A stretch of 64,000 nucleotides of DNA from UBA1181 sp963648205 (lineage in GTDB: Bacteria; Bacteroidota; Bacteroidia; Bacteroidales; Paludibacteraceae), in NCBI GenBank assembly GCA_963648205.1, contig CAVJCT010000044.1, positions 41,929-105,928 on the forward strand, written 5' to 3'. The first letter of the stretch is position 1; each line of letters opens with the position of its first letter. Below the pieces are notes generated by a model. That model was not told where the DNA came from and did no database searches. It saw only the letters and a program-made list of their open reading frames with translations. Below are positions 35,104-43,690 of this stretch, one piece after another. The translations under genes were made by a program, and so were the position numbers.

Positions 35104-36099
35104 ATGGAGAATAACGAACAGCAGGAAGAGATGAACATCTTTCAAGTGATGAATCGAGTTGGACGAGCCATTGGAGGGTTCTTCAAGTCAATTTTTTCTT
35201 ACATCGGTGAGTTTTGCCGCTTGATGTACAGATATAAAGTTGTCTTCCTCGTCTTGTTTGTATTTGCAGTAGGTAGTCTCGCGGTTTATCTGAGACGAGA
35301 GTCGAAAGCAGCATACGCACAAATGCACGTTGTAATCAACGATGGCAATATGTTCGTTTACGAGAATTTGATCAATCAACTCAATGGTTATTTGGTAACT
35401 AGTCAGGTGGATGGTTTGGCAAATGCGCTGGGCATTACCTCTGAGTTGGCATCTAAACTTCAGAGTTTCAGATACAAGCACGTCATTGACGAGAACAAAG
35501 ATAGTATTGCTGATTGGGTTGATTATACGGATGCAGTCGGTTGTGGTGATTCAATCGTGATGAAGAACCAGTTTATTCTTCAGGTGAGAATGACTTCGCT
35601 CGACGATTGTGCAGAGGTGCAGAAGAGTTTGGTGTCTTATTTCTCGAAGAACGATTATTTAGCTTCTTTAAACATTGCTCGTTTGGCTTCGTTGGAAGAG
35701 CGTGAATGGATGTTCCACAATGCATTGCTCAATGTCGATAGTCTTCAGAAGGTGGATTTCTTCTGTAAAGATCCTCATTATAAGATGGAGTTTGCATCGA
35801 AAAATGAGGAAGACAAACCTTTGTTGACGACGAAACGTGAGATGTATTACGACCATTTGAAGAATCTTTTTGATATCAACGAGAAGATCGCAGTCGACCT
35901 TTCTGCCAACTTAGAGGTGGTTACGATTGTGTCTGATTTGCAGCCTTGCAGGGTCTATGGTCTCGCAGACTACTCATACGTTATGTTTGTGAAGTCACCT
36001 ATGGGCAAAATGTTTATCGGAATAGTCGTTATTATTCTCGCCCTCGTTCTCTTCGATCGAAGAAAACGTATTTTGAAATATTTGAAGGAGGAAGAGTAA
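35104..36099 (+). CDS. Two-helix membrane protein, Wzz-like topology
   Basis: Not recognised as a named family. Hydrophobic helices at about residues 48-66 and 305-322 enclose a roughly 240-residue domain predicted outside the cytoplasm, with a basic cytoplasmic tail. This is the layout of chain-length determinant (Wzz) proteins, but no polysaccharide genes are near. The ATG at 35104 (MENNEQQEEM) is preferred over an in-frame TTG at 35089. Confidence 0.6.
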   Translation: MENNEQQEEMNIFQVMNRVGRAIGGFFKSIFSYIGEFCRLMYRYKVVFLVLFVFAVGSLAVYLRRESKAAYAQMHVVINDGNMFVYENLINQLNGYLVTSQVDGLANALGITSELASKLQSFRYKHVIDENKDSIADWVDYTDAVGCGDSIVMKNQFILQVRMTSLDDCAEVQKSLVSYFSKNDYLASLNIARLASLEEREWMFHNALLNVDSLQKVDFFCKDPHYKMEFASKNEEDKPLLTTKREMYYDHLKNLFDINEKIAVDLSANLEVVTIVSDLQPCRVYGLADYSYVMFVKSPMGKMFIGIVVIILALVLFDRRKRILKYLKEEE

Positions 36100-36127
36100 A
36101 CCTCTTGAATCATATAATTAAGGTATA

Positions 36128-36170
36128 ATAAAAGGGAATGTATCGTCTGATACGTTCCCTTTTATTTTTT
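36128..36170. terminator. Bidirectional terminator between convergent genes
   Basis: A 17-bp stem (36128-36144 with 36149-36165, one G-T pair) with A-rich left and T-rich right flanks. Confidence 0.9.
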
Positions 36171-36183
36171 TGTTGAGGCTACC

Positions 36184-37581
36184 CTACTCTTCTTTCCAAT
36201 TCACCAAGTAGAGTTTTTGGGTGGCACGGGTGAAGGCGGTGTAGAGCCAACGCAGGTGTTCCTTTCCGAGCATCTCTTCGGTGATATAGCCTTGGTCGAG
36301 GAAGACGGTGCTCCACTGTCCACCCTGTGCTTTATGGCAGGTGATAGCGTATGCGAATTTGACTTGTAGAGAGTTCAACCAAGGGTCTTCGCGCATCTTT
36401 TTATAGCGTTCTCTTTTGTTTCCGATATCCATATAGTCCTCTTGCACAGCGTTATAGAGTCGGTCGCTCTCCTCTCGTGTCAGTGAGGGTGATTCACTGT
36501 GGAGGGTATCTAACAGTATGCGTGCTTCAAACTCCAAATCGTAGTCGGGAAACTCCAGAATGACGTCGGCGAAACGGAATCCGTACATCTCGTAGGTGTG
36601 GCGAATCCGTCGCAGGCGGGCAATATCACCGTTTGCCACGAAATCGAGTTTGCCCTCCGTCTGTTTCGACCAGAAATAATTGTTTTTCACCACCATCAGC
36701 AGGTCGCCCGACGAGAGTTCTTCTTCGCGGTAGAGTATTCGGTTGCGAATGCCATTATTGAAAATATTGGCTCTTTTATTGGAGCGAGAAACCACGATCA
36801 CATCATCGTAGCCGCAACGGCTGTAGGCAGACGAGATCTCTTCAATGAGTTCCTCGCCCGACACTTTCTGCACGTCGGGGCAACTAAAATCGACTTTCGG
36901 GAAATCGCTGAATTGCTCCTCGGCGATGAGCTGGCGCAGGTGGGTGGCATTCTTCAAGATTCCCGATTCTTGAGTCTGACGAACGACATCGGTGAGTTCG
37001 AAGGTGATGGTTTGAAGATAGGATCCACGGTAGAAGTTGGGGTCGAGAGCAGGACTGATATCCTGACCGATGGGAGGCAACTGAGCGGAGTCGCCCACTA
37101 AGATGAGTCGACAGCCCTCTGTGCCGTAGACGAAACTGATGAGGTCGTCGAGCAGATGCCCTGAGCCGAACATACCCTCGTTGTAGTTGGTGATCATCGA
37201 AGCCTCGTCGACGATGAAGAGCGTGTGTTTGCTGAGGTTGACGTTGAGCGAGAAAGCACCATACTGCTCCCCTACCGTCTGTTGGCGATAGATCTTTTTG
37301 TGGATGGTGAAAGCAGGATGGTTTGAGTAGTTGGCAAGCACTTTGGCGGCACGACCTGTGGGCGCAAGCAACTGGACAGGCTGTTTGAGATCGTCCATGG
37401 CACGAATCAAAGCGCTGACAATCGAGGTTTTACCCGTACCCGCATATCCACGAAGAATAAAAATCGTGTCGTGCGAGAACTGGACAAAGTCTGCCAATTG
37501 CTGCAAAAGTTGCTCCTGTTGCGCCGTCGGCGTATGAGGAAAGTTCGATTTTATATTGTCGAGAAAAAAATTATTAATCAT
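36184..37581 (-). CDS. RecD-like ATP-dependent DNA helicase
   Basis: A superfamily 1B helicase without the RecBCD partner domains. Walker A is RGYAGTGKTS (about residues 44-53), APTGRAAKVL motif Ia, LFIVDEASMI motif II, and near the end AYAITCHKAQGGQW and YTAFTRATQKLYLV (UvrD_C_2 motifs). The start MINNFFLDNI at 37581 is chosen; the in-frame ATG at 37611 would lie upstream of the -7 box. The -7 box is so close that the mRNA may begin at or next to the ATG. Confidence 0.9.
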   Translation of the reverse strand: MINNFFLDNIKSNFPHTPTAQQEQLLQQLADFVQFSHDTIFILRGYAGTGKTSIVSALIRAMDDLKQPVQLLAPTGRAAKVLANYSNHPAFTIHKKIYRQQTVGEQYGAFSLNVNLSKHTLFIVDEASMITNYNEGMFGSGHLLDDLISFVYGTEGCRLILVGDSAQLPPIGQDISPALDPNFYRGSYLQTITFELTDVVRQTQESGILKNATHLRQLIAEEQFSDFPKVDFSCPDVQKVSGEELIEEISSAYSRCGYDDVIVVSRSNKRANIFNNGIRNRILYREEELSSGDLLMVVKNNYFWSKQTEGKLDFVANGDIARLRRIRHTYEMYGFRFADVILEFPDYDLEFEARILLDTLHSESPSLTREESDRLYNAVQEDYMDIGNKRERYKKMREDPWLNSLQVKFAYAITCHKAQGGQWSTVFLDQGYITEEMLGKEHLRWLYTAFTRATQKLYLVNWKEE

Positions 37582-37585
37582 AATG

Positions 37586-37593
37586 CAAAAATA
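37586..37593 (-). promoter_or_regulatory. -7 box for the RecD-like helicase gene
   Basis: TATTTTTG on the - strand, exact match, ending only 4 bases before the start codon at 37581. Confidence 0.4.
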
Positions 37594-37630
37594 AAACGAA
37601 ACTAAAAGCAATCGGTTAAAAGCTTTTTTC

Positions 37631-37638
37631 TATTTTTG
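37631..37638 (+). promoter_or_regulatory. -7 box for the pilin-like gene
   Basis: TATTTTTG exact match, 70 bases before the ATG at 37709. Confidence 0.5.
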
Positions 37639-37708
37639 TACAATCTAAGTGGAATAGCACTTTGTAGAACTTTAAATGTAGAGAAACAAAAAAAATAAAA
37701 ATAAAGAT

Positions 37709-38389
37709 ATGAGAATCGCAGCTAAAGTCTTATTGGTGTTGACTTCTATCATGTTAGCCTATATGTGCTATAGAAGTATTTTGAACCCAATTGAGTTTGA
37801 GAAGGAAAAGTCAGTAAGAGACAAAGCCGTAATCGCAAGATTGGTAGACATTCGTAAAGCACAAATCGCTTACAAAGAGTCTAAGGGCGTTTACACAAGC
37901 AGTTTCGACACACTTTTGAACTTCGTTAAGAACGACCAAGTTATGAGAATCTCCAAGAAGGGTGAGTTGACTGACCAACAGTTGGAGAAAGGTATGACAG
38001 AAGAAATCGCTTTGAACTTGACAGAGGAAGAGGCTCCTAAGTATGGTATTGAAGACTACTACGCATTCAAGGAGAATTTCCGTCGTGATACTTCATACGT
38101 CAGCGTATTGGAGAGCGTGTTCGGTGCAGGATACAATGTTGACTCTCTCGCATACGTTCCTTACACAGCAGGTCAGAAGTTTGAAATGGAAACTGGTGAG
38201 AACACAACTAAGTCTGGTATCGTGATTCCTTTGTTCGAGGCACGCACAACCTACAAGACTTACTTGGACGGATTGAACAAGCAAGAGATCATCAACTTGA
38301 CAAAGAAGGCTACTGCCCTTGGCAAGTACGAAGGTTTGAAGGTGGGTGATATCTACAATCCTAACAACAACGCTGGTAACTGGGAGTAA
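37709..38389 (+). CDS. Pseudopilin-like single-helix protein
   Basis: Conserved Bacteroidetes protein of unknown function. A hydrophobic N-terminal helix (about residues 4-22) is followed by a long charged helix (VRDKAVIARLVDIRKAQIAY) and GVYTSSFDTLLNFV, reminiscent of type II/IV pseudopilins in layout, though without a clear prepilin peptidase site. The next gene, 15 bases on, is DUF3822 with an actin-like/PilM-like fold by description of the family. A pilus-like role is inference. Confidence 0.65.
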   Translation: MRIAAKVLLVLTSIMLAYMCYRSILNPIEFEKEKSVRDKAVIARLVDIRKAQIAYKESKGVYTSSFDTLLNFVKNDQVMRISKKGELTDQQLEKGMTEEIALNLTEEEAPKYGIEDYYAFKENFRRDTSYVSVLESVFGAGYNVDSLAYVPYTAGQKFEMETGENTTKSGIVIPLFEARTTYKTYLDGLNKQEIINLTKKATALGKYEGLKVGDIYNPNNNAGNWE

Positions 38390-38404
38390 AATCTAATATA
38401 TTAT

Positions 38405-39223
38405 ATGATAGAGATATCAGACACATCGTTTGATTTATCCCAAGCATTAACGTATACATTATCCATTCGGCTCATACCGAGTGGATTTTGTTTTTCTTTT
38501 TTCGATAGTGAGAAAAGATTGATTCGTTATGTTGAGATGGAGGCAGACAAAGCAAAGGACGCCGATTTCTTGCAGAAGCGTTATGCTGCCGTCTTCTACT
38601 TGGTCGACTCAAATCGCTACACGCTGTTGCCGGTCCCAGCCTTTCAGAAAGAGAATCAATCGCTCTTCTGGAACTTGAACTTTGGAAGGGTTGAGGCTGA
38701 TGAGGAGTTGCACTATGACGAGGTGAGGCTGACAGGCATCGTCAACTTGTATGCGGTGAAGAAGACGGAGTGGGAGCAAGTCGCTGCGTTGTTCACGGAG
38801 CAGCAGGTGCGCTGTGTTCACCGTCAGAGCGTGCAGATGACGATTGCGGTGATGCGCAACAAACAAGCCAACCGCCGCCAACTCTTTGTCTACATGCGCG
38901 AGAAGGAGTTCGACGTTTTGTTGTTGGATATGGGTCAGGTGATTTTGGCAAATACCTTCACCTATCAGAATATGAACGACTTTTTGTATTTCACTTTGAA
39001 TGTCTTCAATCAGTTGAGGATTGACCCATTCAATACGGAGGTGTGCATCAGTGGTTCGGAAAATGGGGTAGAGAAGGAGATGTTGTCGAAGTATATAGAA
39101 AAGGTGAGTGAGAACGATTTCTTGCAGAAGGAGATCCCTGCGGAGATGCAAAAGTTGAACGAGGTGAGTGAGATGATTAAGAAAGCATCGACGATGATCA
39201 ATCTTCCCTTTTCAGTAAATTAG
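38405..39223 (+). CDS. DUF3822 family protein
   Basis: DUF3822 proteins occur next to rsmD in many Bacteroidetes. The sequence shows YTLSIRLIPSGFCFSFFD near the start and repeated beta strands consistent with an RNase H/actin-like fold; no catalytic motif is evident. It sits 15 bases after the pilin-like gene and 16 bases before rsmD, and is probably co-transcribed with both. Confidence 0.75.
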   Translation: MIEISDTSFDLSQALTYTLSIRLIPSGFCFSFFDSEKRLIRYVEMEADKAKDADFLQKRYAAVFYLVDSNRYTLLPVPAFQKENQSLFWNLNFGRVEADEELHYDEVRLTGIVNLYAVKKTEWEQVAALFTEQQVRCVHRQSVQMTIAVMRNKQANRRQLFVYMREKEFDVLLLDMGQVILANTFTYQNMNDFLYFTLNVFNQLRIDPFNTEVCISGSENGVEKEMLSKYIEKVSENDFLQKEIPAEMQKLNEVSEMIKKASTMINLPFSVN

Positions 39224-39239
39224 TTGCGAGGAAAACAAT

Positions 39240-39770
39240 ATGAGAATAGTAAGTGGAGAATTTAAGGGAAGGCATTTCTTCCCGCCGAAGAACTTAGCGG
39301 CTCGTCCGACGACAGACATTGCCAAGGAGGGGTTGTTCGACATCTTGTCTCACCGTCTCGACTTTGAGGACATCTCGGTGTATGATATGTTTGGAGGCAC
39401 GGGCGGTATCAGCATTGAGTTTGCTTCGCGAGGTTGCGAGCATATAACGCTGACGGAGTTGAACAGTGTGAACTATGCGTTTATCCGCAAGGTGATAGAC
39501 GAGTTGAAGGTGCGCACGATTCAGACCTATAAGACGGATGCTTTCCGCTTTGTGCAGAGTTGCAAAGCAAAATTTGATTTGGTTTTTGCCGATCCTCCGT
39601 ATGAGTTGCCGAAACTGCCAGAGATTCCCGATTTGATTTTTGAGAAAGGACTCTTGAATGAGGGAGGCGTGTTGATTTTGGAACATCCGAAAGAGTTTGA
39701 TTTCTCTCAACATCCCCATTTCTCGGAGCATCGTAAATACGGTCATGTCAATTTCACTTTCTTTGAATAA
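39240..39770 (+). CDS. rsmD: 16S rRNA (guanine(966)-N2)-methyltransferase
   Basis: Methylates G966 of 16S rRNA. MRIVSGEFKGRHFFPPKNL and RPTTDIAKEGLFDIL are the RsmD signature; VYDMFGGTGGISIEF binds S-adenosylmethionine and VFADPPYEL is the catalytic motif. Length 176, normal. Confidence 0.94.
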   Translation: MRIVSGEFKGRHFFPPKNLAARPTTDIAKEGLFDILSHRLDFEDISVYDMFGGTGGISIEFASRGCEHITLTELNSVNYAFIRKVIDELKVRTIQTYKTDAFRFVQSCKAKFDLVFADPPYELPKLPEIPDLIFEKGLLNEGGVLILEHPKEFDFSQHPHFSEHRKYGHVNFTFFE

Positions 39771-39781
39771 AAACTACTGAG

Positions 39782-40144
39782 ATGGTGCAGACGTTGGAGT
39801 TAGAGAATATGCGGTTTTATGCTTTCCACGGTGTGATGCCGAACGAGCAGTTGGTGGGAGGCGAGTATAGTGTGTCGTTCAAGATTAGGTATGATTTTGA
39901 CAAGGCGCAGGAGAGTGATGATATGAATGATGCGATAGATTATGGCAATATCTATGAGATTGTCAAGAAGGAGCTGATGCAGTCGAGCAAGTTGATTGAG
40001 CGGGTGGCACGACGAGTGCAAGATGCGGTTTTGTCAGCCTATCCACAGATTGAGAAGATGGAGACGAAGGTGAGCAAACATCGTCCGCCGATTGAGGGTG
40101 TTTTAGATTGTGCGTCGATCATCCTGCAATATAGCAAGGAGTAG
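39782..40144 (+). CDS. folB: Dihydroneopterin aldolase
   Basis: Converts dihydroneopterin to 6-hydroxymethyl-dihydropterin in folate synthesis. At 120 residues it is the usual length. LENMRFYAFHGVMPNE is the N-terminal signature, DYGNIYEIVKKEL and the catalytic-lysine segment VSKHRPPIEG follow. It starts 11 bases after rsmD. Confidence 0.94.
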   Translation: MVQTLELENMRFYAFHGVMPNEQLVGGEYSVSFKIRYDFDKAQESDDMNDAIDYGNIYEIVKKELMQSSKLIERVARRVQDAVLSAYPQIEKMETKVSKHRPPIEGVLDCASIILQYSKE

Positions 40145-40174
40145 GAGAGGGCGAAATTCAAAATGAGGTATAAA

Positions 40175-40207
40175 AAAGGTCTCGCATCGTGTGGGTGTGA
40201 GACCTTT
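40175..40207. terminator. Bidirectional terminator between folB and ychF
   Basis: AAAGGTCTCGCA (40175-40186) pairs with TGTGAGACCTTT (40196-40207), one G-T pair, A-run before and T-rich after. Confidence 0.88.
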
Positions 40208-40235
40208 CTTTATGTTGTACTGTGATTCCCGAAAC

Positions 40236-41336
40236 TTACACGTTGAAACGGAAGTGCATGATGTCGCCGTCTTGTCCGACGTAGTCTTTACCTTCGATGG
40301 CGATTTTACCAGCTTCACGGCAAGCAGCCTCAGAACCGAGTGCGATGTAGTCGTCGTATTTGATGACTTCAGCGCGGATGAATCCCTTCTCGAAGTCGGT
40401 GTGGATGATACCAGCACATTGAGGGGCTTTCATACCGCGGTGGAAAGTCCAAGCGCGGGTTTCGTCAGAACCAGAAGTGAAGAAAGTCTGAAGGTCGAGC
40501 AGTTTGTAGGCAGCCTTGATGAGGCGAGCCACGCCAGACTCTTCCAAACCAGCAGCCTCGAGGAACTCTTTACGCTCTTCGTAGGTTTCGAGTTCGGCGA
40601 TGTCGGCTTCGGTGGCAGCTGCGACGATCAGCATCTCTGCGCCTTCCTCTTTGATAGCCTCGGCAACGGCTTGCGTGTATTTGTTGCCAGACACTGCGCT
40701 ACCCTCGTCGACATTGCAGACGTAGAGGACAGGTTTAGTGGTGAGGAGGAAGAGATCTTTAGCGAGCGGTTTCTCCTCTTTGGTGAGTTCCACTACACGA
40801 GCGGACTTTCCGTTGAGAAGAGCAGCTTGATATCTTTGGAGAATTTCCAACTGCGCCTTGGCTGTTTTGTCGCCACCCGTTTTAGCTTGTTTTTCAACCT
40901 TAGCGATACGACTCTCGATAGTCTCCAAGTCTTTCAACTGAAGTTCCATATCGATGATTTCCTTGTCGCGGACAGGGTTGACAGAGCCGTCGACGTGAGT
41001 TACGTTGTCGTCGTCGAAGCAGCGGAGGACGTGGATGATGGCGTCAGTCTCGCGGATGTTAGCGAGGAATTTGTTACCAAGACCTTCACCTTTGCTGGCG
41101 CCCTTGACGAGACCGGCGATATCAACGATTTCGACGGTAGTAGGGATGATACGAGCGGGGTGGTCGATCTCGGCGAGTTTGTTAAGACGCTCGTCGGGAA
41201 CGGTAATCACGCCGACATTAGGCTCAATCGTACAGAAAGGGAAATTGGCTGCCTGTGCCTTAGCGTTGGAGAGGCAGTTGAAAAGGGTGGACTTGCCCAC
41301 GTTTGGCAGTCCGACGATACCACATTGTAGTGCCAT
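40236..41336 (-). CDS. ychF: Ribosome-binding ATPase YchF
   Basis: An Obg-related P-loop protein that hydrolyses ATP and binds the ribosome; involved in stress response. MALQCGIVGLPNVGKSTLFN has the G1 loop; the G4 motif is NVDE instead of NKxD, the change that gives ATP preference. The C-terminal TGS domain (about 280-366) includes ARAWTFHRG. Length 366, normal. A -7 box TATCTTTG lies on the - strand at 41375-41382. Confidence 0.96.
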   Translation of the reverse strand: MALQCGIVGLPNVGKSTLFNCLSNAKAQAANFPFCTIEPNVGVITVPDERLNKLAEIDHPARIIPTTVEIVDIAGLVKGASKGEGLGNKFLANIRETDAIIHVLRCFDDDNVTHVDGSVNPVRDKEIIDMELQLKDLETIESRIAKVEKQAKTGGDKTAKAQLEILQRYQAALLNGKSARVVELTKEEKPLAKDLFLLTTKPVLYVCNVDEGSAVSGNKYTQAVAEAIKEEGAEMLIVAAATEADIAELETYEERKEFLEAAGLEESGVARLIKAAYKLLDLQTFFTSGSDETRAWTFHRGMKAPQCAGIIHTDFEKGFIRAEVIKYDDYIALGSEAACREAGKIAIEGKDYVGQDGDIMHFRFNV

Positions 41337-41374
41337 TTTATCTGTGTTTATTTATAATCAATGAAAAGCAGTTG

Positions 41375-41382
41375 CAAAGATA
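41375..41382 (-). promoter_or_regulatory. -7 box for ychF
   Basis: TATCTTTG on the - strand, exact match, 38 bases before the ATG. Confidence 0.5.
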
Positions 41383-41487
41383 GCGTAAAAAAGTGAAACA
41401 AGAGTTAAAGAGGAGCGTATGGAGCGTTGAATGTTGAGAATGAAGACGTAAAAGAGGACTATGGAATGGAGCAGAAATTCTAAAAAT

Positions 41488-41577
41488 CTTGGAAAAGTGT
41501 AAAAAAAGAGGTGATTTCACCTTGGAAAAGTGTAAAAAAATGGTCATTTTTGCCTTGGAAAAATGTAGGAAAAAGTG
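41488..41577 (+). repeat. 33-base tandem repeat, three copies, before a DUF4143 gene
   Basis: Units begin CTTGGAAAAGTGTAAAAAAA at 41488 and 41521, and a diverged CTTGGAAAAATGTAGG at 41554, an exact 33-base period. Between units 1 and 2 lies the palindrome GGTGATTTCACC (41510-41521). The array ends just before the start codon at 41586. The period keeps frame, so an ORF reads through it as a repeated SPWK/LPWK peptide, which I regard as non-coding. Confidence 0.85.
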
Positions 41578-41585
41578 TTAAAGCA

Positions 41586-42941
41586 ATGATAAAGAGGAAG
41601 ATAGAGCATTGGTTAGACCAGTTTTTCAAAAATACGAAAAAGGCTTTGCTGATAACTGGAGCAAGGCAGATAGGGAAGACCTATTCGATAAGAGTTGTTG
41701 GGAAGCGGAATTTTGAAAATTTCGTAGAGATTAACTTTATCAATTCGCCGGATGCTGTAAATATCTTTAGAGGTGCGAAGGATGCAAAAGAGGTTTTGTT
41801 GAGACTCTCTTCGTATATTGATGTTCCTTTGGTAAAAGGGAAGACGCTGATATTTTTTGATGAGGTCCAAGTATATCCCGAGGTGGTTACGATGATAAAG
41901 TTTCTGGTGGATGAAGGAAGTTATCAATATGTGATGAGTGGCTCTTTGTTGGGAGTGGAGTTGAACAATTTACGGTCGGAGCCAGTAGGATATATGGATG
42001 TAAAAGAGATGTATCCACTTGATTTAGAGGAGTTTTTGAGTGCGATAGGGTTGGCATCGAATGTGGTAGAAACACTGCGAAGGAATTGGGAGGAACGTAC
42101 GCCTGTGGATGAGTTTGTCCATAGTCGGTTGATGAATGCCTTTCGACTCTATTTGGTGGTTGGTGGTATGCCAGAGGCGGTGCAAAGTTATTTAGACACG
42201 AATAACCTGCAGAATGTGAATGCCATTCAACAGAGTATCTTGAAGGAGTATCAAAGAGATATTATGAAATATAAAACAGATGATAACAGTCAGAAGTTGT
42301 ACATCGATGAGATATTTCAGTTGATACCGTCTGAATTGAATGCGAAAAATAAGCGGTTTATTTTAAAGAACCTGAATGAGAATGCCCGATATAGCACCTA
42401 CGAAAATAGTTTTTTATGGTTGAGAGATGCGGGTGTGGCGTTGCCGACCTATAGCGTTGAGGAACCCAAAATCCCTTTGCTGTTGTCGAAGACGAGGAAT
42501 CTGTTCAAACTATTTCAGAGTGATGTGGGATTGTTGACGAGTCAGTTTGCCAATGGCATACAGTTGCAGTTGTTGAGTGATGGAGAGTCGGTCAACTTTG
42601 GTTCTGTCTATGAGAATGTTGTAGCGCAAGAGTTGAAGGTGCACGGTTTTGACCTATACTATTATAATAGTAAAAAGTTTGGAGAGTTGGATTTTGTTGT
42701 GGAGTATGAAGGTCAGATATTGCCGATAGAGGTGAAGTCTGGAAAATATTATGAGCGACATAATGCGTTGAGCAATGTGATGTCATCTTCAGAATATCAT
42801 ATTCCAGAGGCACTCGTTTTATGTGGGGGAAATGTTGAGGTCAAAGAGAAGGTTGTTTATATGCCGATATATATGATGATGTTTTTAGAAAAGAAAGAGA
42901 TAGGGAGCGTTGTCTATAAATTAGACTTGTCGGATTTGTAA
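41586..42941 (+). CDS. AAA ATPase with DUF4143 domain
   Basis: Walker A GARQIGKT at residues 25-32, Walker B LIFFDEVQ, sensor-like YVMSGSLLGVEL, DUF4143 segment with LFKLFQSDVGLLTSQF. The C-terminal GELDFVVEYEGQILPIEVKS is a complete D...E-x-K nuclease-like core. The start ATG at 41586 (MIKRKIEHWL) is chosen because the in-frame ATG at 41511 lies inside the tandem repeats. No partner gene adjoins. Role unknown. Confidence 0.85.
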   Translation: MIKRKIEHWLDQFFKNTKKALLITGARQIGKTYSIRVVGKRNFENFVEINFINSPDAVNIFRGAKDAKEVLLRLSSYIDVPLVKGKTLIFFDEVQVYPEVVTMIKFLVDEGSYQYVMSGSLLGVELNNLRSEPVGYMDVKEMYPLDLEEFLSAIGLASNVVETLRRNWEERTPVDEFVHSRLMNAFRLYLVVGGMPEAVQSYLDTNNLQNVNAIQQSILKEYQRDIMKYKTDDNSQKLYIDEIFQLIPSELNAKNKRFILKNLNENARYSTYENSFLWLRDAGVALPTYSVEEPKIPLLLSKTRNLFKLFQSDVGLLTSQFANGIQLQLLSDGESVNFGSVYENVVAQELKVHGFDLYYYNSKKFGELDFVVEYEGQILPIEVKSGKYYERHNALSNVMSSSEYHIPEALVLCGGNVEVKEKVVYMPIYMMMFLEKKEIGSVVYKLDLSDL

Positions 42942-43051
42942 CTAAAACCTGCATAAAAAGCAAAAAACAGTCCTTCATATCCCCACAAATGGCTATAAGA
43001 AGGCAAAAAAATTACCAACAAATGGGGATTTCAAGTTTGAAAATGGGATTC

Positions 43052-43059
43052 TAAATTTG
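43052..43059 (+). promoter_or_regulatory. -7 box for flavodoxin gene
   Basis: Perfect TAAATTTG, 49 bases before the ATG at 43109. Confidence 0.5.
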
Positions 43060-43108
43060 TAGCGTTAAAAGAAAGAAAAGTTACAAACCATAATAAACAA
43101 GAAAAGAA

Positions 43109-43597
43109 ATGAGTAAAGTAGGAGTTTTCTTTGGCTCAAGTACAGGAGTTACTGAAGAGATCGCAGGAAAGATCGCCGATAAGTTGGGGGCTGACGTTCA
43201 CAACGTGTCTGAGGCAGACAAAGCCATGGTTGAAGGGTATGATGCATTGGTGTTGGGAAGTTCAACCTGGGGAAGCGGTGATTTGCAAGACGATTGGTAC
43301 GATGGTATTAAGGTTTTCAAAGAGGCAAACCTCAATGGTAAGAAGATCGCGCTTTTCGGATTAGGAGACAGCAGTTCATTCAGCGACACTTTCTGCGATG
43401 CGATTGGCTTGATTTACAAAGACCTTCAAGGCAAAGGAGCTGAGTTCGTTGGTGCGGTATCAACAGATGGGTACACATTCGATTCGTCAATATCAGTAGA
43501 AGGCGACAAGTTCGTAGGTTTAGCATTAGACGAGGTGAATGAGTCGTACAAGACAGACGAGCGAATCGATGCATGGGTAAGTTCGTTGAACTTATAG
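43109..43597 (+). CDS. fldA: Flavodoxin
   Basis: A small FMN electron carrier. The phosphate loop is FFGSSTGVTEEIA (residues 8-20), the isoalloxazine loops LGSSTWGSGDLQDDW and FGLGDSSSFSDTFCDAIG. 162 residues is the short-to-long chain boundary normal for bacterial flavodoxins. It likely serves low-iron conditions as replacement for ferredoxin. DUF2023 follows 93 bases downstream. Confidence 0.95.
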   Translation: MSKVGVFFGSSTGVTEEIAGKIADKLGADVHNVSEADKAMVEGYDALVLGSSTWGSGDLQDDWYDGIKVFKEANLNGKKIALFGLGDSSSFSDTFCDAIGLIYKDLQGKGAEFVGAVSTDGYTFDSSISVEGDKFVGLALDEVNESYKTDERIDAWVSSLNL

Positions 43598-43690
43598 GAA
43601 ACGGACTCGGACGTAAAAATCGAGATTAGCGACATAAAATATAATGTTTTTCTTCATTCTATGAAATTACGTCTTTTTTAGTTTACGATT

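Noticed and set aside
40191..41330. A 379-codon open frame on the + strand opposite ychF
   Set aside because: It lies fully antisense to a well-recognised essential-type gene, and its translation shows no known motif; it is a shadow of codon bias.
41488..41577. CRISPR array from the 33-base period
   Set aside because: The units are adjacent copies with the whole period repeated; there are no unique spacers and no cas genes.
43611..43680. Terminator after flavodoxin from GACGTAA / TTACGTC
   Set aside because: The arms are 7 bases with about 50 bases between them, too weak to claim.
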